Below are positions 12,501 through 23,527 of a DNA stretch of 64,000 nt, piece by piece; position 1 is the stretch's first letter, and each line of letters begins with the position of its first letter. The notes under the pieces were generated by a model. That model was not told the origin of the DNA. It saw only the letters and a program-made list of their open reading frames with translations, and did no database searches. The position numbers were made by a program, and so were the translations under genes. Origin of the DNA: Lasiodiplodia sp. COLG20. Lineage: Eukaryota; Ascomycota; Dothideomycetes; Botryosphaeriales; Botryosphaeriaceae. The stretch lies in assembly GCA_009801085.1 (NCBI GenBank), contig VNWV01000001.1:5022001-5086000 (forward strand). Direction: 5' to 3'.

Positions 12501-13235
12501 CGGATTGACTACACGCTAGACGACCTTGCGGAATTCCGCCCACGCCTTGCTAAGGGCTTGCGGCAGCTACTGGAATTCGATGGCGACGTCGAAGCTACTT
12601 TCTGTCGCGATTTCGTTGCTGAAGTTGAGCGTTACGGCGTGGTGCAACAAGTCCCCCTTTGTAAAAATGGCGAGAATCGCCCCGTGACCAACGCCAATCG
12701 CAAGGAGTTCGTCGATTTGTATGTGCGGTATTTCCTCGATACCGCCGTTGCTCGCCAGTTCGATCCATTCCGTCGTGGTTTCTTCACCGTCTGTGGCGGT
12801 AACGCACTCAGCCTCTTCCGCTCCGAGGAAATCGAGCTCATGGTCCGTGGCTCTGACGAGCCGCTTGATGTTTCTTCGCTCCGTGCTGTTGCCGTGTACG
12901 ATGGGTGGAGTGACCCGGCCCACGGTGGCCGCAAGGTTGACCGACCCGGTGAGCAGATCCTCGTTCTACGCTGGTTCTGGGACTGGTTCGCGGAGGCGAA
13001 TCCTATTGATCAGCGCAAAATACTTTCTTTCATCACTGGCTCCGACCGCATTCCGGCTGTCGGGGCAACGAATCTGGTGATCAAAATTGGCTGCCTTGGT
13101 GATGACAGCGACAGATTCCCAGTCGCACGCACATGCTTCAACATGCTACAACTTTACAAATACAAGAGCAGGCAGAAGTTAGTGGATAAACTATGGCGGG
13201 CGGTTGTGGAAAGTGAAGGATTCGGATTGAAGTGA
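9554..13235 (+). CDS. HECT-domain E3 ubiquitin ligase (Hul4-like) with N-terminal zinc-binding motif
   Basis: Transfers ubiquitin through a thioester cysteine. Two exons, 9554-12212 and 12292-13235, joined across a 79-nt intron (DPNHG|MFVYDEDSQ), give 1200 residues. The N-terminus has a CxxC-x14-CxxC zinc-binding motif (C72, C75, C90, C93), followed by a long disordered region rich in proline (near RRPPPPPVHPPPPPPGPP). The HECT domain occupies roughly the last 350 residues, with LRVQFVGEEGIDAGGLRKEW, the family's FxxE-GIDxGG signature, and the active-site cysteine in ARTCFNMLQ (C1168), 32 residues from the end. Hul4 is the nearest yeast type I can suggest; substrates are unknown. Confidence 0.93.
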
Positions 13236-14230
13236 GCCTCACCTACTCCACTTACTCTTCGACCGCGTAGTTGTCCACCCTTTCTACAAAGCTTTACTCT
13301 CCCTCTCATTTTCCTTAGTTTTCCTCCGTCTTGTCACTTCCTAGCACAATTGTTTGGTTTGGACACAGGCGTTAATCTCAAAGAACCTCGAGCGTTGTGC
13401 TTTTTCTTTTGTTCGGGCGAGGGGGAGTCTGGGTGTCACGTCCATTTAGAGCCACACATCAGAGGCTTACTATCCATTGGGTCGGCGTTCGTCGCATCTT
13501 CTGTTTCCCTCTCACTTCTTCGAAAGCCGTGGTAAAATTAGATAGAGGAGCGGCATTATGGGAATTGCAAGAAAGAAAGACCTTTCTTCAAGTTATTGCA
13601 TCTCTATAGTAGTAGTATGTAGGTATTGTGGACAGTGCTCGTTCCTGGTGAGCGGGCGAGGAAAGAATGGTTGCGGAGTGAGAGACGACATTCTGTCTCT
13701 TGATAATTAGGCAAGAAAGAGAAATAATAGTCTCTCAAGACAATGACTTCAGCTACCCATGGCACGAGCGAAAGCAAATTTACGCCAGCACGCGTCTATA
13801 CCAGAGCTGACTCCACCGCATTTTCCAGCTGCTACCCATACGAGTAATTCATAATACTTGCCGCGAAGGTAAGACACATACCACAAGACTAAGAAAGCCA
13901 TTTCGCACTCGCAACTGCATAATCACTCATCCTCGTTGTTGTAACCGACACGTGTCGTGAGCATTGGAGGAATCATCAAGCATGCATTGTTCTAGCTAAC
14001 GTGTACAAGAAATAGAGGTCCAAACAACCCTGAACACTCCTGCTGTGGGGAACCTACCGCAGTACCAGTATTTTCTCCACTCAGGCTTCCTTTTCAATTT
14101 CCTCGATTTGTGTTTGCAACGCCGCGGCCACATCCGTGCCGAAATCCTCTATGTCCCAGGCCATCTTTGTAAACACCCTGGCCTCTTGCAGCTTGCCATA
14201 ATTACTCGCAGCCACTTTAGCTGCGACCTC
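13236..14230. other. 3' regions of HECT and BTB genes (convergent)
   Basis: No independent gene. Bases 14081-14230 are the continuation of the BTB reading frame beyond its TGA (see findings). The rest looks like untranslated sequence. Confidence 0.45.
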
Positions 14231-14741
14231 TCAAAATCTTTTATTTGTCTCGGGCGGAAGCGCGTAGATAGCTGCCACCGTCGCTGGGAATGTAGCGTTT
14301 TCCAAGCTTTCCTCAAGCAGCGCCAGCTCTAAGCGCGACTGGGCCAATTCTGTCAGGCCGACCACTTGGTATAAATCACCCGCGGCTGACACTTTCATGT
14401 GGAAGAGAGAGGTCCATTCGGAGGAGCGATAGTAGTCGTGATGGTAAAAGAAGGTGAGGACGAGTTCGACCATGCGTGGATCCTCGTGGGTGAGGTCAAT
14501 AACGTCATCTTGAGCTTCCTATGTGCGTGTAAGTCCTCGGCGTTTCAAGGAGTGAAAAATCTTGCGGAAATTCTCTCTCACCTTTGAAGCCGTGTTCTCG
14601 ATTGCATGCATTCGCGAAGAACGCGCTTTGGGTACAGACGATGCTCTTGTGTACATGATAGACTGCGCCGTCGCCGCTTTTGATCTTCAGGTCGGAGTAC
14701 TGAGGTGAGTTAAAGAGCCTGCACAGACGATCCATCAGCAT
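14231..14741 (-). CDS. BTB/POZ domain protein, apparently truncated by an in-frame TGA
   Basis: BTB/POZ proteins mediate protein-protein contacts, often as Cullin-3 adaptors. Exons 14741-14582 and 14508-14231, joined across a 73-nt intron (FK|DDVIDLTHEDP), give 145 residues. The BTB core is clear: LFNSPQYSDLKI, YHVHKSIVCTQSAFFANAC, DPRMVELVLTFFYHHDY and the helices through LELALLEESL. The frame stops at TGA 14233-14231 after PPETNKRF, yet stays open for 49 more family-like codons to a second stop at 14081. The start is uncertain: the frame also has an ATG at 14924, and a well-placed ATGG at 14832 is in another frame. It may be a decaying gene. Confidence 0.6.
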
Positions 14742-16454
14742 AGGCTGGAATATGAGTGGCGGGTGAAAGTTCCCACGCTGCCATCGCGGCTGGTAGACGT
14801 GGTGAGGCGTTTTCGTTGCCGTTCGAGGCCATGGTGTTTGGCTGTTATTGGATAAGTTGTATAGAAGATGAATGAATCGCGACACTTTGGGATGAAGTTG
14901 GCAGTGTTGACAAAGTCCGCTCATTAGAATGGGCCTGGCTGATTGGCAAGGTAGGTGTTCACAGCGCGCGCACGGGTCGATTGCTGCTTCCTACTTAAGC
15001 TTTTGAAAAGCGCTCACTGACGCCATTGCTTTAGCCGCTGTCGAGACTCACGTACACCTTACTTGACAAGTCTGTTATGCCAATGGAGAAGTTGCGACAG
15101 GACTGTCAATTGTTGAACTATCCACAGCAGGTCTATCCCTTCTGAAGCACCCTGGCATTTTACGCTTCCACCCGTTTCATCTATCACTACCTGGCCATAG
15201 CTCTCTATTTATGAAACAAAGAGAAGTTGATTGCGCTGACCAGTCGATAGAAAGAGCTCTTGAATCCGTGTGGAAGCAGGAATGAGAAGTTTTGTTGTGA
15301 TTGTAGTTGAAGAGTAGGTATTGAGATGTGCACATTGGACCTTTTGGTAACTCGAACGTCGTTCCCGCTTGGTTGTCGGAGGTCGGAACCGGCGATCACT
15401 CAAAAGGAGCGGCAGCTCGTGCTGTACTTTGCGGCTGTCAGCGGACTTTCGGGAGGAGGTAGTGCGAGTAAAGTAGGTACACAGAGGGAGGCGTAAACAA
15501 TGAGCCAGAAGGTCCTCTGGAGTGAACAGGTGAGGAGCGGTCTGGTCGAGAGGTCGGTTTGCTTCTACTTACCATTGATGCAGGAAGACGATTTGGGCTA
15601 TGAAGCCTCTTTTTTTCTTTCTTTTTTTCCGGGCGAGAATGCCGAACTTTCAGTGGTATCTGAATGGGAAGCGCCACTGAGACACTATCCAGGCGATACG
15701 CTAGAGCGTACCGTTGCGTTCCTTGGGGATCACCAGCTATTTGGAACGCCGTTGACAAGTGATCATCTGCCGAGGTAGACCTATGTTGTAGCCACCAGGC
15801 GGTTTACGATACCGCCAAACGGACCAACGACCGGGCGCTCATGTGGTGGAGTGCCGAGACGGTCGAGGGTGGAGAGGAAAAGAAGAAGAGGGCGAAGACG
15901 CGCAGCGAGTTTTATATCGATAGCACTGCGGCTCGCTTAGCGCAGGCACCTTGATGGCTCACATGCGTGGTGCATCCATAAGTTCGGTGCATGTGATTGA
16001 AGCACGGGAAGAGGGTGTGTTCCAGAGTGCAGGTAAGGCAGGAACGAGAGACCCTGTCGTTCAACATGAAAATATATATCACTCAAGGCCAATCTATAGG
16101 TCCACAGCCTAGGAATATATGCTCATCGGACAATCGAATAATCTTGATGCCGCCCGGAGACTAGTTGAGCTGGTTTCAGGACACTCCTCCACCACCCAGC
16201 GACCAGATACATGGCAAATCCTGAGGCACACTTGCAAATACTACCAGCTACCAGCCCCAGCCTCCAGCTCGAAGTTCTGCCTCATAACTTTACCTTTCAA
16301 TCCACAACCTCAACTGCAAACTCAGGTTTCCACCTCTCCGCTTCACCAGCTCGGCCCATATTCTAGCTTTCAGTTCCATCAGCCTAAAGCTCTACCCGCC
16401 AACTCTCATCTTCAGGCTTAGCCAAATATCCAAGCACAGTCCAAAAGACCTCCT
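14742..16454. other. Intergenic between BTB gene and MCT-like transporter
   Basis: Short open frames occur on both strands (for example plus 15500-15778 and minus 15438-15758), but none has a family signature or good start context. It contains a T/C-rich tract near 15608-15628. Confidence 0.4.
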
Positions 16455-18003
16455 TTAAATCTTCTGAGCCTTACATCCTACCTTTGAAAGTCTGCTTGCC
16501 GCAACACACACCCCTGCAGCTGCCAGGCACGAACCCGTCCATGCTGCCATACCCACGAAGCTGTCCGCACTGTCTCCGTAAGCCCGCTCGTTCAACATCA
16601 GGCATGTCCCAGCCAGAGGTCCGCTCGCCATCAATGCAAACCCGAGCAGAATAACTATCGGCATTGCCAAGCTTGTCGAAGGACAATCCAGGGCCACGCC
16701 GTCGGGCGCTTCTTGCGAGACAAGTACGAAGTCGGCCACCGGCCGGCGTGTAATCCTCTCAACAGTGGGCACGTGTAGTGTGAGTATGCCGGCGCTGGAA
16801 CCCCCGTAGACCGAGGCAATGATGTAGAACGTTGCCGCGTTACGGGCGTTGATCCAGAGAAAAGCTCCGCAGGAGCCTGCGAAGGCGAAGGGAACGAGTG
16901 ATGTGAGCGGGCCGAGGAGATGGCGAGCGATGATTGCTGAGCTGATGCGGCCGATGAGTGCACTGGCGATCATTACAAGAAGGAAGCTGGTTCTTTGGAT
17001 TGGTGAAGGGGGCAGATCAAGGGCTTTTGTGGCATAGTCCGTGATCTGAGGAACTGTTAGCATCCTGTGACCCACGGATAAGATAACGGAATGTTACGTA
17101 GAAGTATGGAATCGGAAGTACGAGGAATGAGAAGAACAAGCCCAGGAGCGCCAGCCAGAAACTTATGTCCAGACGGTTCTTTATGGAGAAATCGCTGGCT
17201 TTCGTTTTCCTCTCTCTTTTCTTCTGCTTACCCGACCAGGGGCGCAACATGGTATTGGCGAGCACCAAAGTCGGAAACATGATGAAAAGGAGACATAAGA
17301 ATGCCTGTTCAATCCCGATATCCTTTCTGTGCACCAGAACAGGTATGATCGAAGAGTAGGTGATGCCTCCCGCACAGGCGCCAACAGAAATTATCCCCAA
17401 AGCCAATTCCAAGTTCTTCTGGAACCAGCTGCAAAGGACTCTGTTATACGTGCAGCAAAGTACACCCAGTGCCATACCTGTTACCAAGCCCTGCAGGAGA
17501 AAAGTTAATACGAAATTTGCTAGAAAGCCCGTTGGCGGCGTCGCCAACAGCAATGCGAAAGTTCCCCCATGAAAAGTCCATCCAAATGAGCGATCGTACA
17601 TTCGACCGAAGAGTGGCGCACAGATGAACGGTAAAGACAATTGAGTGGAGCCGATCAAGGCAATCAGTGGGGCGCTTTTTTCGCCAATCCGTGAGCGATA
17701 GTACGGTTGGTAATGAGGCACGACTGTGCCGAAGGCCAAGGGTAGACCAAAGCAGTTGAATGCAACAAAGAAAGCGGCAACCACTTGTCTCCATGCAAGA
17801 GATCCGCCGTCGCGAGCGGGTTCGGAAGGGCGAGGTGGCAGCTCCCGCGGCGCTGAGACGGCCGCAGAGTTGTTGCTGGGAGGCCAACGCTCACTAGGCT
17901 CATCCAAAGGGATCGTATGCATCTCTAGATTCTTGGTGTCCTTGTCCGGCATGCCCTGATAGGACAGCGGTGGCATAGAAGGAAGACGTTCGGGGGTGCA
18001 CAT
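16455..18003 (-). CDS. MFS transporter, monocarboxylate-transporter (MCT/SLC16) type
   Basis: Predicted plasma-membrane carrier of the fungal MCT-like group; the substrate is unknown. Exons 18003-17098 and 17045-16455 (52-nt intron, FY|ITDYATKAL) give about 498 residues. A hydrophilic N-terminus (MCTPERLPSMPPLSYQGMPD) precedes about 12 membrane segments. The first has FFVAFNCFGLPLAFGTVVPHYQPYY, a family-like pattern followed by LIALIGSTQLSLPFICAPLFGRMYDR. The open frame continues upstream to 18084, but only through a TTG, so the ATG at 18003 is taken as the start. A charged loop (KQKKRERKTKASDF) separates the two halves, as in other MFS proteins. Confidence 0.87.
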
Positions 18004-19348
18004 GGCCGAGTGATGTTCGCGTTGACCATGGACTATCTCCTTCCTGGTTTGGTCAAAGGTTGATGGTGGCGTACGGAAGGACAACCAAGATTGCCGCAGG
18101 AGAAGATGGTGTGTGGCCGTGGGTTATTGATCTCTTTCTAGGCACCACTGTTCTCGCTTGGGTTGAGGTCGTGTTGATATGTATGGTACGACGCCAACCG
18201 CTGCAGCGTCCAGGGCTCCTTGAAGTCGCTGTAGAGCCTAGCCGTATCGGGTGATGTATGAATGGTTGATTTGAGACTGTGGAAGTCTGTGTTGTCTACG
18301 GCAAGAATGTTAGTTTAGAGGTATGGCCCAAGTAGGTTTATAAGTGAAGTATTGAGAAGAGAATGCTTTATATCAGAGGAGTTTGCGAAAGGGTTTGAAG
18401 GGCACAACGCGTGATAAGAGATCATTGCAGTTGGGGAACAATCAGAGCCTGCCACGGGGCTAGCTTTGATGCGGCATGCTCCCTGTGCGTGAATGACAAC
18501 ACAACGAACATTCTGCACCTGCAACAATGCGAGAGAAGCAGTAGTGAGTCTAAAGCCATGAGCCCAAAGAAAGGGAAAACGCTTGCCGCGCCTTGAAGAG
18601 TGGAGAATTGTAGAGGAGTGTCGCAAATATGTCAGGACCATTATTTCTAAGCTCTGGTCAGCAATTTGGCTTGAAGATTCGCGAAAGCGAACGATGCAAC
18701 GGCGATGCGCTCTTCGTAAGTGAGCAGTTGAAGCAAATGCCTGGACGCAGGCGTGAGTTTGAAAATTGTACAGATATGTAATGTTCTTTTCGTTGTGCAC
18801 AACAGCGTCTGCTAGGATACCCAATTAAGTGGTGGCCGCACAGCTCACAAATCTCGACCAGCGCTGAATTCTGGTGGTTCTCCGTATGAGCCCATCAGCT
18901 CCGACTGTAACGAATATCGGACATCATGTGGACGGGTTGCACTTATGCAAAAGTGGGATAGAGGAGAAGGGTTGTGGAGGTGGCGTCACAGGAAGGCTCA
19001 AGAGCACGGACGCCGACTAATCGAGCGGGTGCGGCCGGTCCTCCTGCTCTCTTCCCGCCAACCTCGGCCCTGTCCCCTGTCCGCACCTCTTCCTACCATG
19101 CCGCTCGGCTCCATCATTTAAAGGTATCAATCCGCCAGAGACTTTGGACTTTATCTCGAGCCCGGAGTGCACTCAGCGGTCCGCTCTGCCCTTATTGCAT
19201 CACCCGCTATGACCCACAACTGACGAGCTCGGCTCCAGATCTGTGGACCGATCAACCCGAGAGCTCAACCTCATTTATCTCACTTTCAACAGCCGTTGTC
19301 ACATCGCCATCTAAATTTTCTTACAGTCTGCTCCTTTGTTCGTCAACG
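18004..19348. promoter_or_regulatory. Divergent intergenic region, MCT-like transporter / carboxylesterase
   Basis: 1.35 kb between divergent starts. From about 19050 the sequence is C/T-rich and leads to the esterase ATG; a TATA-like CATTTAAAGG lies near 19115. The esterase frame extends upstream to 18974 but is not protein-like there. Confidence 0.4.
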
Positions 19349-21004
19349 ATGCCTGAAACCATCAGAGAACCCTATCTCAGGGACCTGCACTTTCGCGGCT
19401 TCATCGAAGGCAGCACCATCAAGGACAAGAGCTCGGGAAGAGAGCTTGCTCATTACTTTGGCGGTCTACCATATGGCCTTCCGCCAATTGGACCATACAG
19501 GTGGCGCCTGCCGCGCCCCCTCCCGCCATGCTATCGATACGGTACCCGCGCCAATCCCGGCCGCTTTACAGGAAACACGAGCATGTGCCCACAGGGTCTT
19601 CCTTCTTGGGTAGAGAATGCGCCGGACACCAGTAACCTTTGGGACGAAGACTGCCTGCAGCTCAATATCTGGGTTCCTGCTGGCGAGCCCCCCGCAGGTG
19701 GCTGGCCCGTACTGTTCTACATCCACGGCGGCTTCCTGCAGGTTGGAAACCCTAATGACTACAACCCAGTTCCGCTGCTATCCGAGACACCCGCACGCTT
19801 CATCATCGTGCTGCCTGCTTACCGCCTCAACCTCCTCGGTTTTCTTGCATCACGCGAGCTTCAGGCCGCGTCGGGCGGTGAGGCCGTTGGAAACCTGGGT
19901 TTCTGGGACCAGCGTCTAGCCCTGGAATGGACGCACAAGAACATCAGCTACTTCGGCGGCGACGCTGGCAACATCACCGTGGCCGGCTACAGCGCTGGGT
20001 CGCACAGTACCTTCAAGCAGCTTGCCTACGACCTCTACCTGCCCGATGACAAAGCCGTGATCCGCCGCGCCATCATGTGGTCCAATGGGCCGGGCATGCA
20101 GCCGAAGTCGCTGGACGCCGCACAAGAGCAGTTTGAGGAGCTGCTCACTGTACTTGACATTCCGCTATCTCTCCCGGCCCAGGAGAAGGTCGAGCGCCTG
20201 AAAGCGTTGCCGCCGCGCCGCCTCCTTTCGGCCATTCCCAGGATGCAACGCCACCAGTTCCGCGCCGTCGTCGACGGCGTGTTCGTCCGCAAGAACCTCT
20301 ACGTCGACATCGACACCGGCGACTTCGCCCGGCGCATGCGGGCGCGCGGCGTGGCCCTCATGACGGGGGAGTGCCGCGACGAGCACAACTTGTACGGCAC
20401 GTGGTACCCGCCGGCTAACAACCTCGAGTCACTACGCACGCGCCTGTGCGCAGAGTACCCCTCCTCTGCCGTCGACGTCATCATCCAACACTACTACCCG
20501 CAGGGCCAGCTGCCTGCTGGTGTGAGCGATTGGCGCGACGCGTTCGGCCGGGTATACGCGGACATGCAGGTGCACCACCTCGAGCGCGGCTTCATTGAAA
20601 AGCTGCACGCCGGCGGCGCGGGCGACCTCGTATACCGCTACCGCGTCGAGTGGCGGCTGCACTGCTGCGACCGCTTCTTGCCGCCCGGCTGGGGCGTGAC
20701 GCACACTGCCGACAAGCCAATCTGGTGGTGGGGTAATGGAATGGAGCTGACGGACGAGGAGAAAGAGCTGGCGTGGGCGGCACTCACCGGACCGTACGTT
20801 CGCTTTGTCAAGGGCGAGCTGGACGAGCTGAGGCGGGAGTGGGGTACGACCGGCCCGAGGCAGGTGCGGATGGTAGATCCGCAAGGTAAGCTCACCATCT
20901 GGGAGGACAGCATGTGGGATGAGGGCACAGGCGTGTGGAACGAACTGCGGGCGGTTGGCGCGACACAGACGGGGAGAAATATCCACGAGAGCGCGAAGCT
21001 GTAA
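19349..21004 (+). CDS. Type-B carboxylesterase/lipase family protein, probably intracellular
   Basis: Alpha/beta hydrolase predicted to cleave carboxylic esters. A single exon of 551 residues from ATG 19349 (AACGATGCC). There is no signal peptide. Family marks in order: HYFGGLPYGLPPIGPYRW, DEDCLQLNIWVP, the oxyanion-hole segment YIHGGF, and the nucleophile elbow GYSAGS with catalytic S215. A histidine in GVTHTADKPIWWWG lies where the family catalytic His is expected. GC-rich codon use matches the neighbours. It faces a second type-B esterase on the other strand, with stop codons only 201 bp apart, but the two proteins are of different subtypes, so this is not a recent tandem duplicate. Confidence 0.9.
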   Translation: MPETIREPYLRDLHFRGFIEGSTIKDKSSGRELAHYFGGLPYGLPPIGPYRWRLPRPLPPCYRYGTRANPGRFTGNTSMCPQGLPSWVENAPDTSNLWDEDCLQLNIWVPAGEPPAGGWPVLFYIHGGFLQVGNPNDYNPVPLLSETPARFIIVLPAYRLNLLGFLASRELQAASGGEAVGNLGFWDQRLALEWTHKNISYFGGDAGNITVAGYSAGSHSTFKQLAYDLYLPDDKAVIRRAIMWSNGPGMQPKSLDAAQEQFEELLTVLDIPLSLPAQEKVERLKALPPRRLLSAIPRMQRHQFRAVVDGVFVRKNLYVDIDTGDFARRMRARGVALMTGECRDEHNLYGTWYPPANNLESLRTRLCAEYPSSAVDVIIQHYYPQGQLPAGVSDWRDAFGRVYADMQVHHLERGFIEKLHAGGAGDLVYRYRVEWRLHCCDRFLPPGWGVTHTADKPIWWWGNGMELTDEEKELAWAALTGPYVRFVKGELDELRREWGTTGPRQVRMVDPQGKLTIWEDSMWDEGTGVWNELRAVGATQTGRNIHESAKL

Positions 21005-21205
21005 GTCTAGGGTCTTGGTAGAACGGCTGAAAAACCGTAACGTGATCCTAAGTAGATCCATTTTTGACCTCTGCTATTTAGGCACATTATCTTGGATTAT
21101 AACGAGGCCTAGAAGTTGTTGAGACTTAAGGAAGTACCTACAAAGTTAATAAGATCCAATCACGCGAATTTCCCTCAGAAAGTCTCCATTAGCTACATCA
21201 CTATC

Positions 21206-23527
21206 CTACCTGGACCCAATCTCATAGTAGTCCAATGGGAGCCCCAACGCATCGCATTGTGCCGCATCCTTAAACCCCTCGTCGACACTAACCGGCCAGC
21301 TCAACGCCCGGTAAACCGGCGCCTCCGGAACCACCGACTCCCACCGCGCACTACCACCACCACTCCTCTCCGTAGCTGCTTTTAGCCCATCGCTGTAGCC
21401 CCGACTCAATAGGTACGCTACATCTGGGCTAGGATCCAGACTTCGCGCGAACGCCGTCCACGCGTCCAGCACCACCTGCGCGAAGGCGAGGTCGCCATCA
21501 TCGCGCAGCGGCAGCCCCTCGCGCACGATGTTGCCGAAGACGTAAAGTAGCTCACCCGAGTGGCACTTGAAGTACTCGAGGCTCGGGTCGCCGCCGGGGT
21601 GCTCGGCCGTCGAAGGCGCCTCGCACGTCGGGTAATTCGGGCTGTAGCCGGGGATCTGGTAGGAGCGGTCGAACTCGTAGAAGTAGGCTTTGGGGAAGAC
21701 GCCGTTCTTGACGCCCGAGTAGACGGTGGCGTAGTCGAGGCAGCGCAGCTCGGCGTCCGTGGCCAGGCGGGCCGAGGCGTTGAAGACAGCCAGGGAGGTG
21801 TTGGTTGGGGTGAGGGCGTACGGGATGGGGAAGAGAGAGGTTACGTTGGGGTCCGAGGGGAAGCCTGAAGCGGCAAGGAAGGACTGGAACGATTGGTTGA
21901 CGGAGGGGTAGGAGAGGAATGCTGCGCCGTCGTCACGCATGACGCCCATAAGGAGGGGTACGGAGGCCGCGGGGCCGCTCCCATTGAGGGGGAGGTTAGG
22001 GGTGGTGAGGTAGGTGCCGTCGACGACAAGATAGCTGTTGGACTTTGTGAGGATCTCGTGCAGTGTTGTGCTACTTTGGCCTCGCGTGGCGAGTAGAACT
22101 TACCGAGCGACATCCGGCAGTCGCACCAGCTGGCACGCATCATAGCTGCGAAGGCATTCGGCGCGATTACTGGTATTGACGCACCCAGTTTCATTCAAAA
22201 TCGGAGCTGCTGCTACTGCCACTTCTTGTTCGATGGTGTAGTATTGGGAGTATGTAGTCCCGTAGTTACTGCCGGCCAAATTGCTTTGGGGAATTGCTGC
22301 TCTAAACTTTCCAATAGCTTTGGGTGAGGCAAGAAGCGCTCTGACGCTAGCTGCACCAGCGCTTTGACCGAAAATGGTAATGCGCTCAGGGTCACCGCCA
22401 AAGCCCGAGATGTGCGCGTGGACCCAGTCCAGGGCGGTAATTTGGTCTGCCAGGCCGTAATTACCGTTTAGCTCACCGTCATCCAGAGCCAAGAAGCCGA
22501 GAGTGGAAAGGCGGTAGTTTATTGTCACAACCACCACATCTCCACGAGACGCCATGTTTCCGCCATCGAAGGTTGAATCACTGCCCGTGCCGCCGGTGAA
22601 GGCTCCACCGTGAATCCAGAGCATGACGGGCTTCAACTCTTGCTTTGGCGTAGAAAAGGAGTCTTTGGGCAGATACGAAGTCCAGACGTTCAAGAAAAGG
22701 CAATCCTCGCTCTGACTGGCCGCAGAAGCACAACCTGAGGAGAAGCACTGAGGTCCCGGAGCGAGTGCCGAGACATTTCCAGCGCCATCGTATAGGGTTG
22801 AGTACGTGAAACGCTCTGGCTTAGCCGCATAGCGAAGACCTTCAAAGCGGAAAGTCAATCTGTCCTAAAAAGGGGTGTATTAGAAACGAGCACCAGGGTA
22901 TCTAGGTGGATCCTACTCGATAGCCGGTCACTTCAAGATTTCCCAAGCTCACAGCCGTCTGCCATTGCACCGAGGTGTTGGAAATGCTGGCAGTAGAGAG
23001 CGGAGCAGACTGTGTGCAAAGCGCGGGCAATTTCGCCTGGTGGCGCTGGGCTGAGACAGTTCCAGTCTGATCAATGCTTCCTCGATCAATCCAGAATTCC
23101 GTGAGGCCAAGATGACGCAGCGGTAGGGCTGAGACATTGCCAGGTGGGTCCCAGAGCTGTTCCCCAAGTGCGGAACAGCTCGACCGAGCTTCCTCTAGTG
23201 TCTGGGGCGTGCTTAGCAAGATGGCTGCTGCGTTATGGGGGCTCAGGTTGCCTGTGCTCAGATTAGATCTACGCGCAGATCATTGCAAGCAGAAGAAGGC
23301 ATAGGGCGAGCGCGGGACCCGCCCCGAAGCCCTACTTGAGCCAGATTAAAGGCGGTGATATGAGCGGTAAAAAACAACGTCGTCCAGTCACAAATCATAC
23401 CCGACAAATCATTGTGGACCAGGATAGTGAGATCTGAACCAATGGACCCAGGACTTGGGACGGCTTGGGCAGCGGGCAGCAAGACCACTGCAGAGATGCC
23501 AGGGGCGAGCCAATGGGGAAAACGCAT
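21206..23527 (-). CDS. Secreted type-B carboxylesterase/lipase
   Basis: Secreted alpha/beta hydrolase. Four exons, 23527-23401, 23251-22917, 22864-22104 and 22034-21206, join in phase to 683 residues. A signal peptide is evident (MRFPHWLAPGISAVVLLPAAQA). An extra N-terminal region rich in LSTPQTLEEARSSCSALG precedes the catalytic domain. The catalytic part shows RFEGLRYAAKPERF, SEDCLFLNVWTSYLP, WIHGGAFTGG and the elbow GQSAGA with S322. Many NxS/T sites fit glycosylation. The last intron is taken as 69 nt; an alternative acceptor would give an implausible 33-nt intron and add 12 residues. The first intron (149 nt) is long for this window. Confidence 0.87.

Noticed and set aside
22035..22103. 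Alternative 33-nt intron in the secreted esterase
   Set aside because: Acceptor AAAGTAG would keep the frame and add 12 residues, but 33 nt is too short for normal fungal splicing; the 69-nt choice gives a family-like VARYLVVDGTYL junction.
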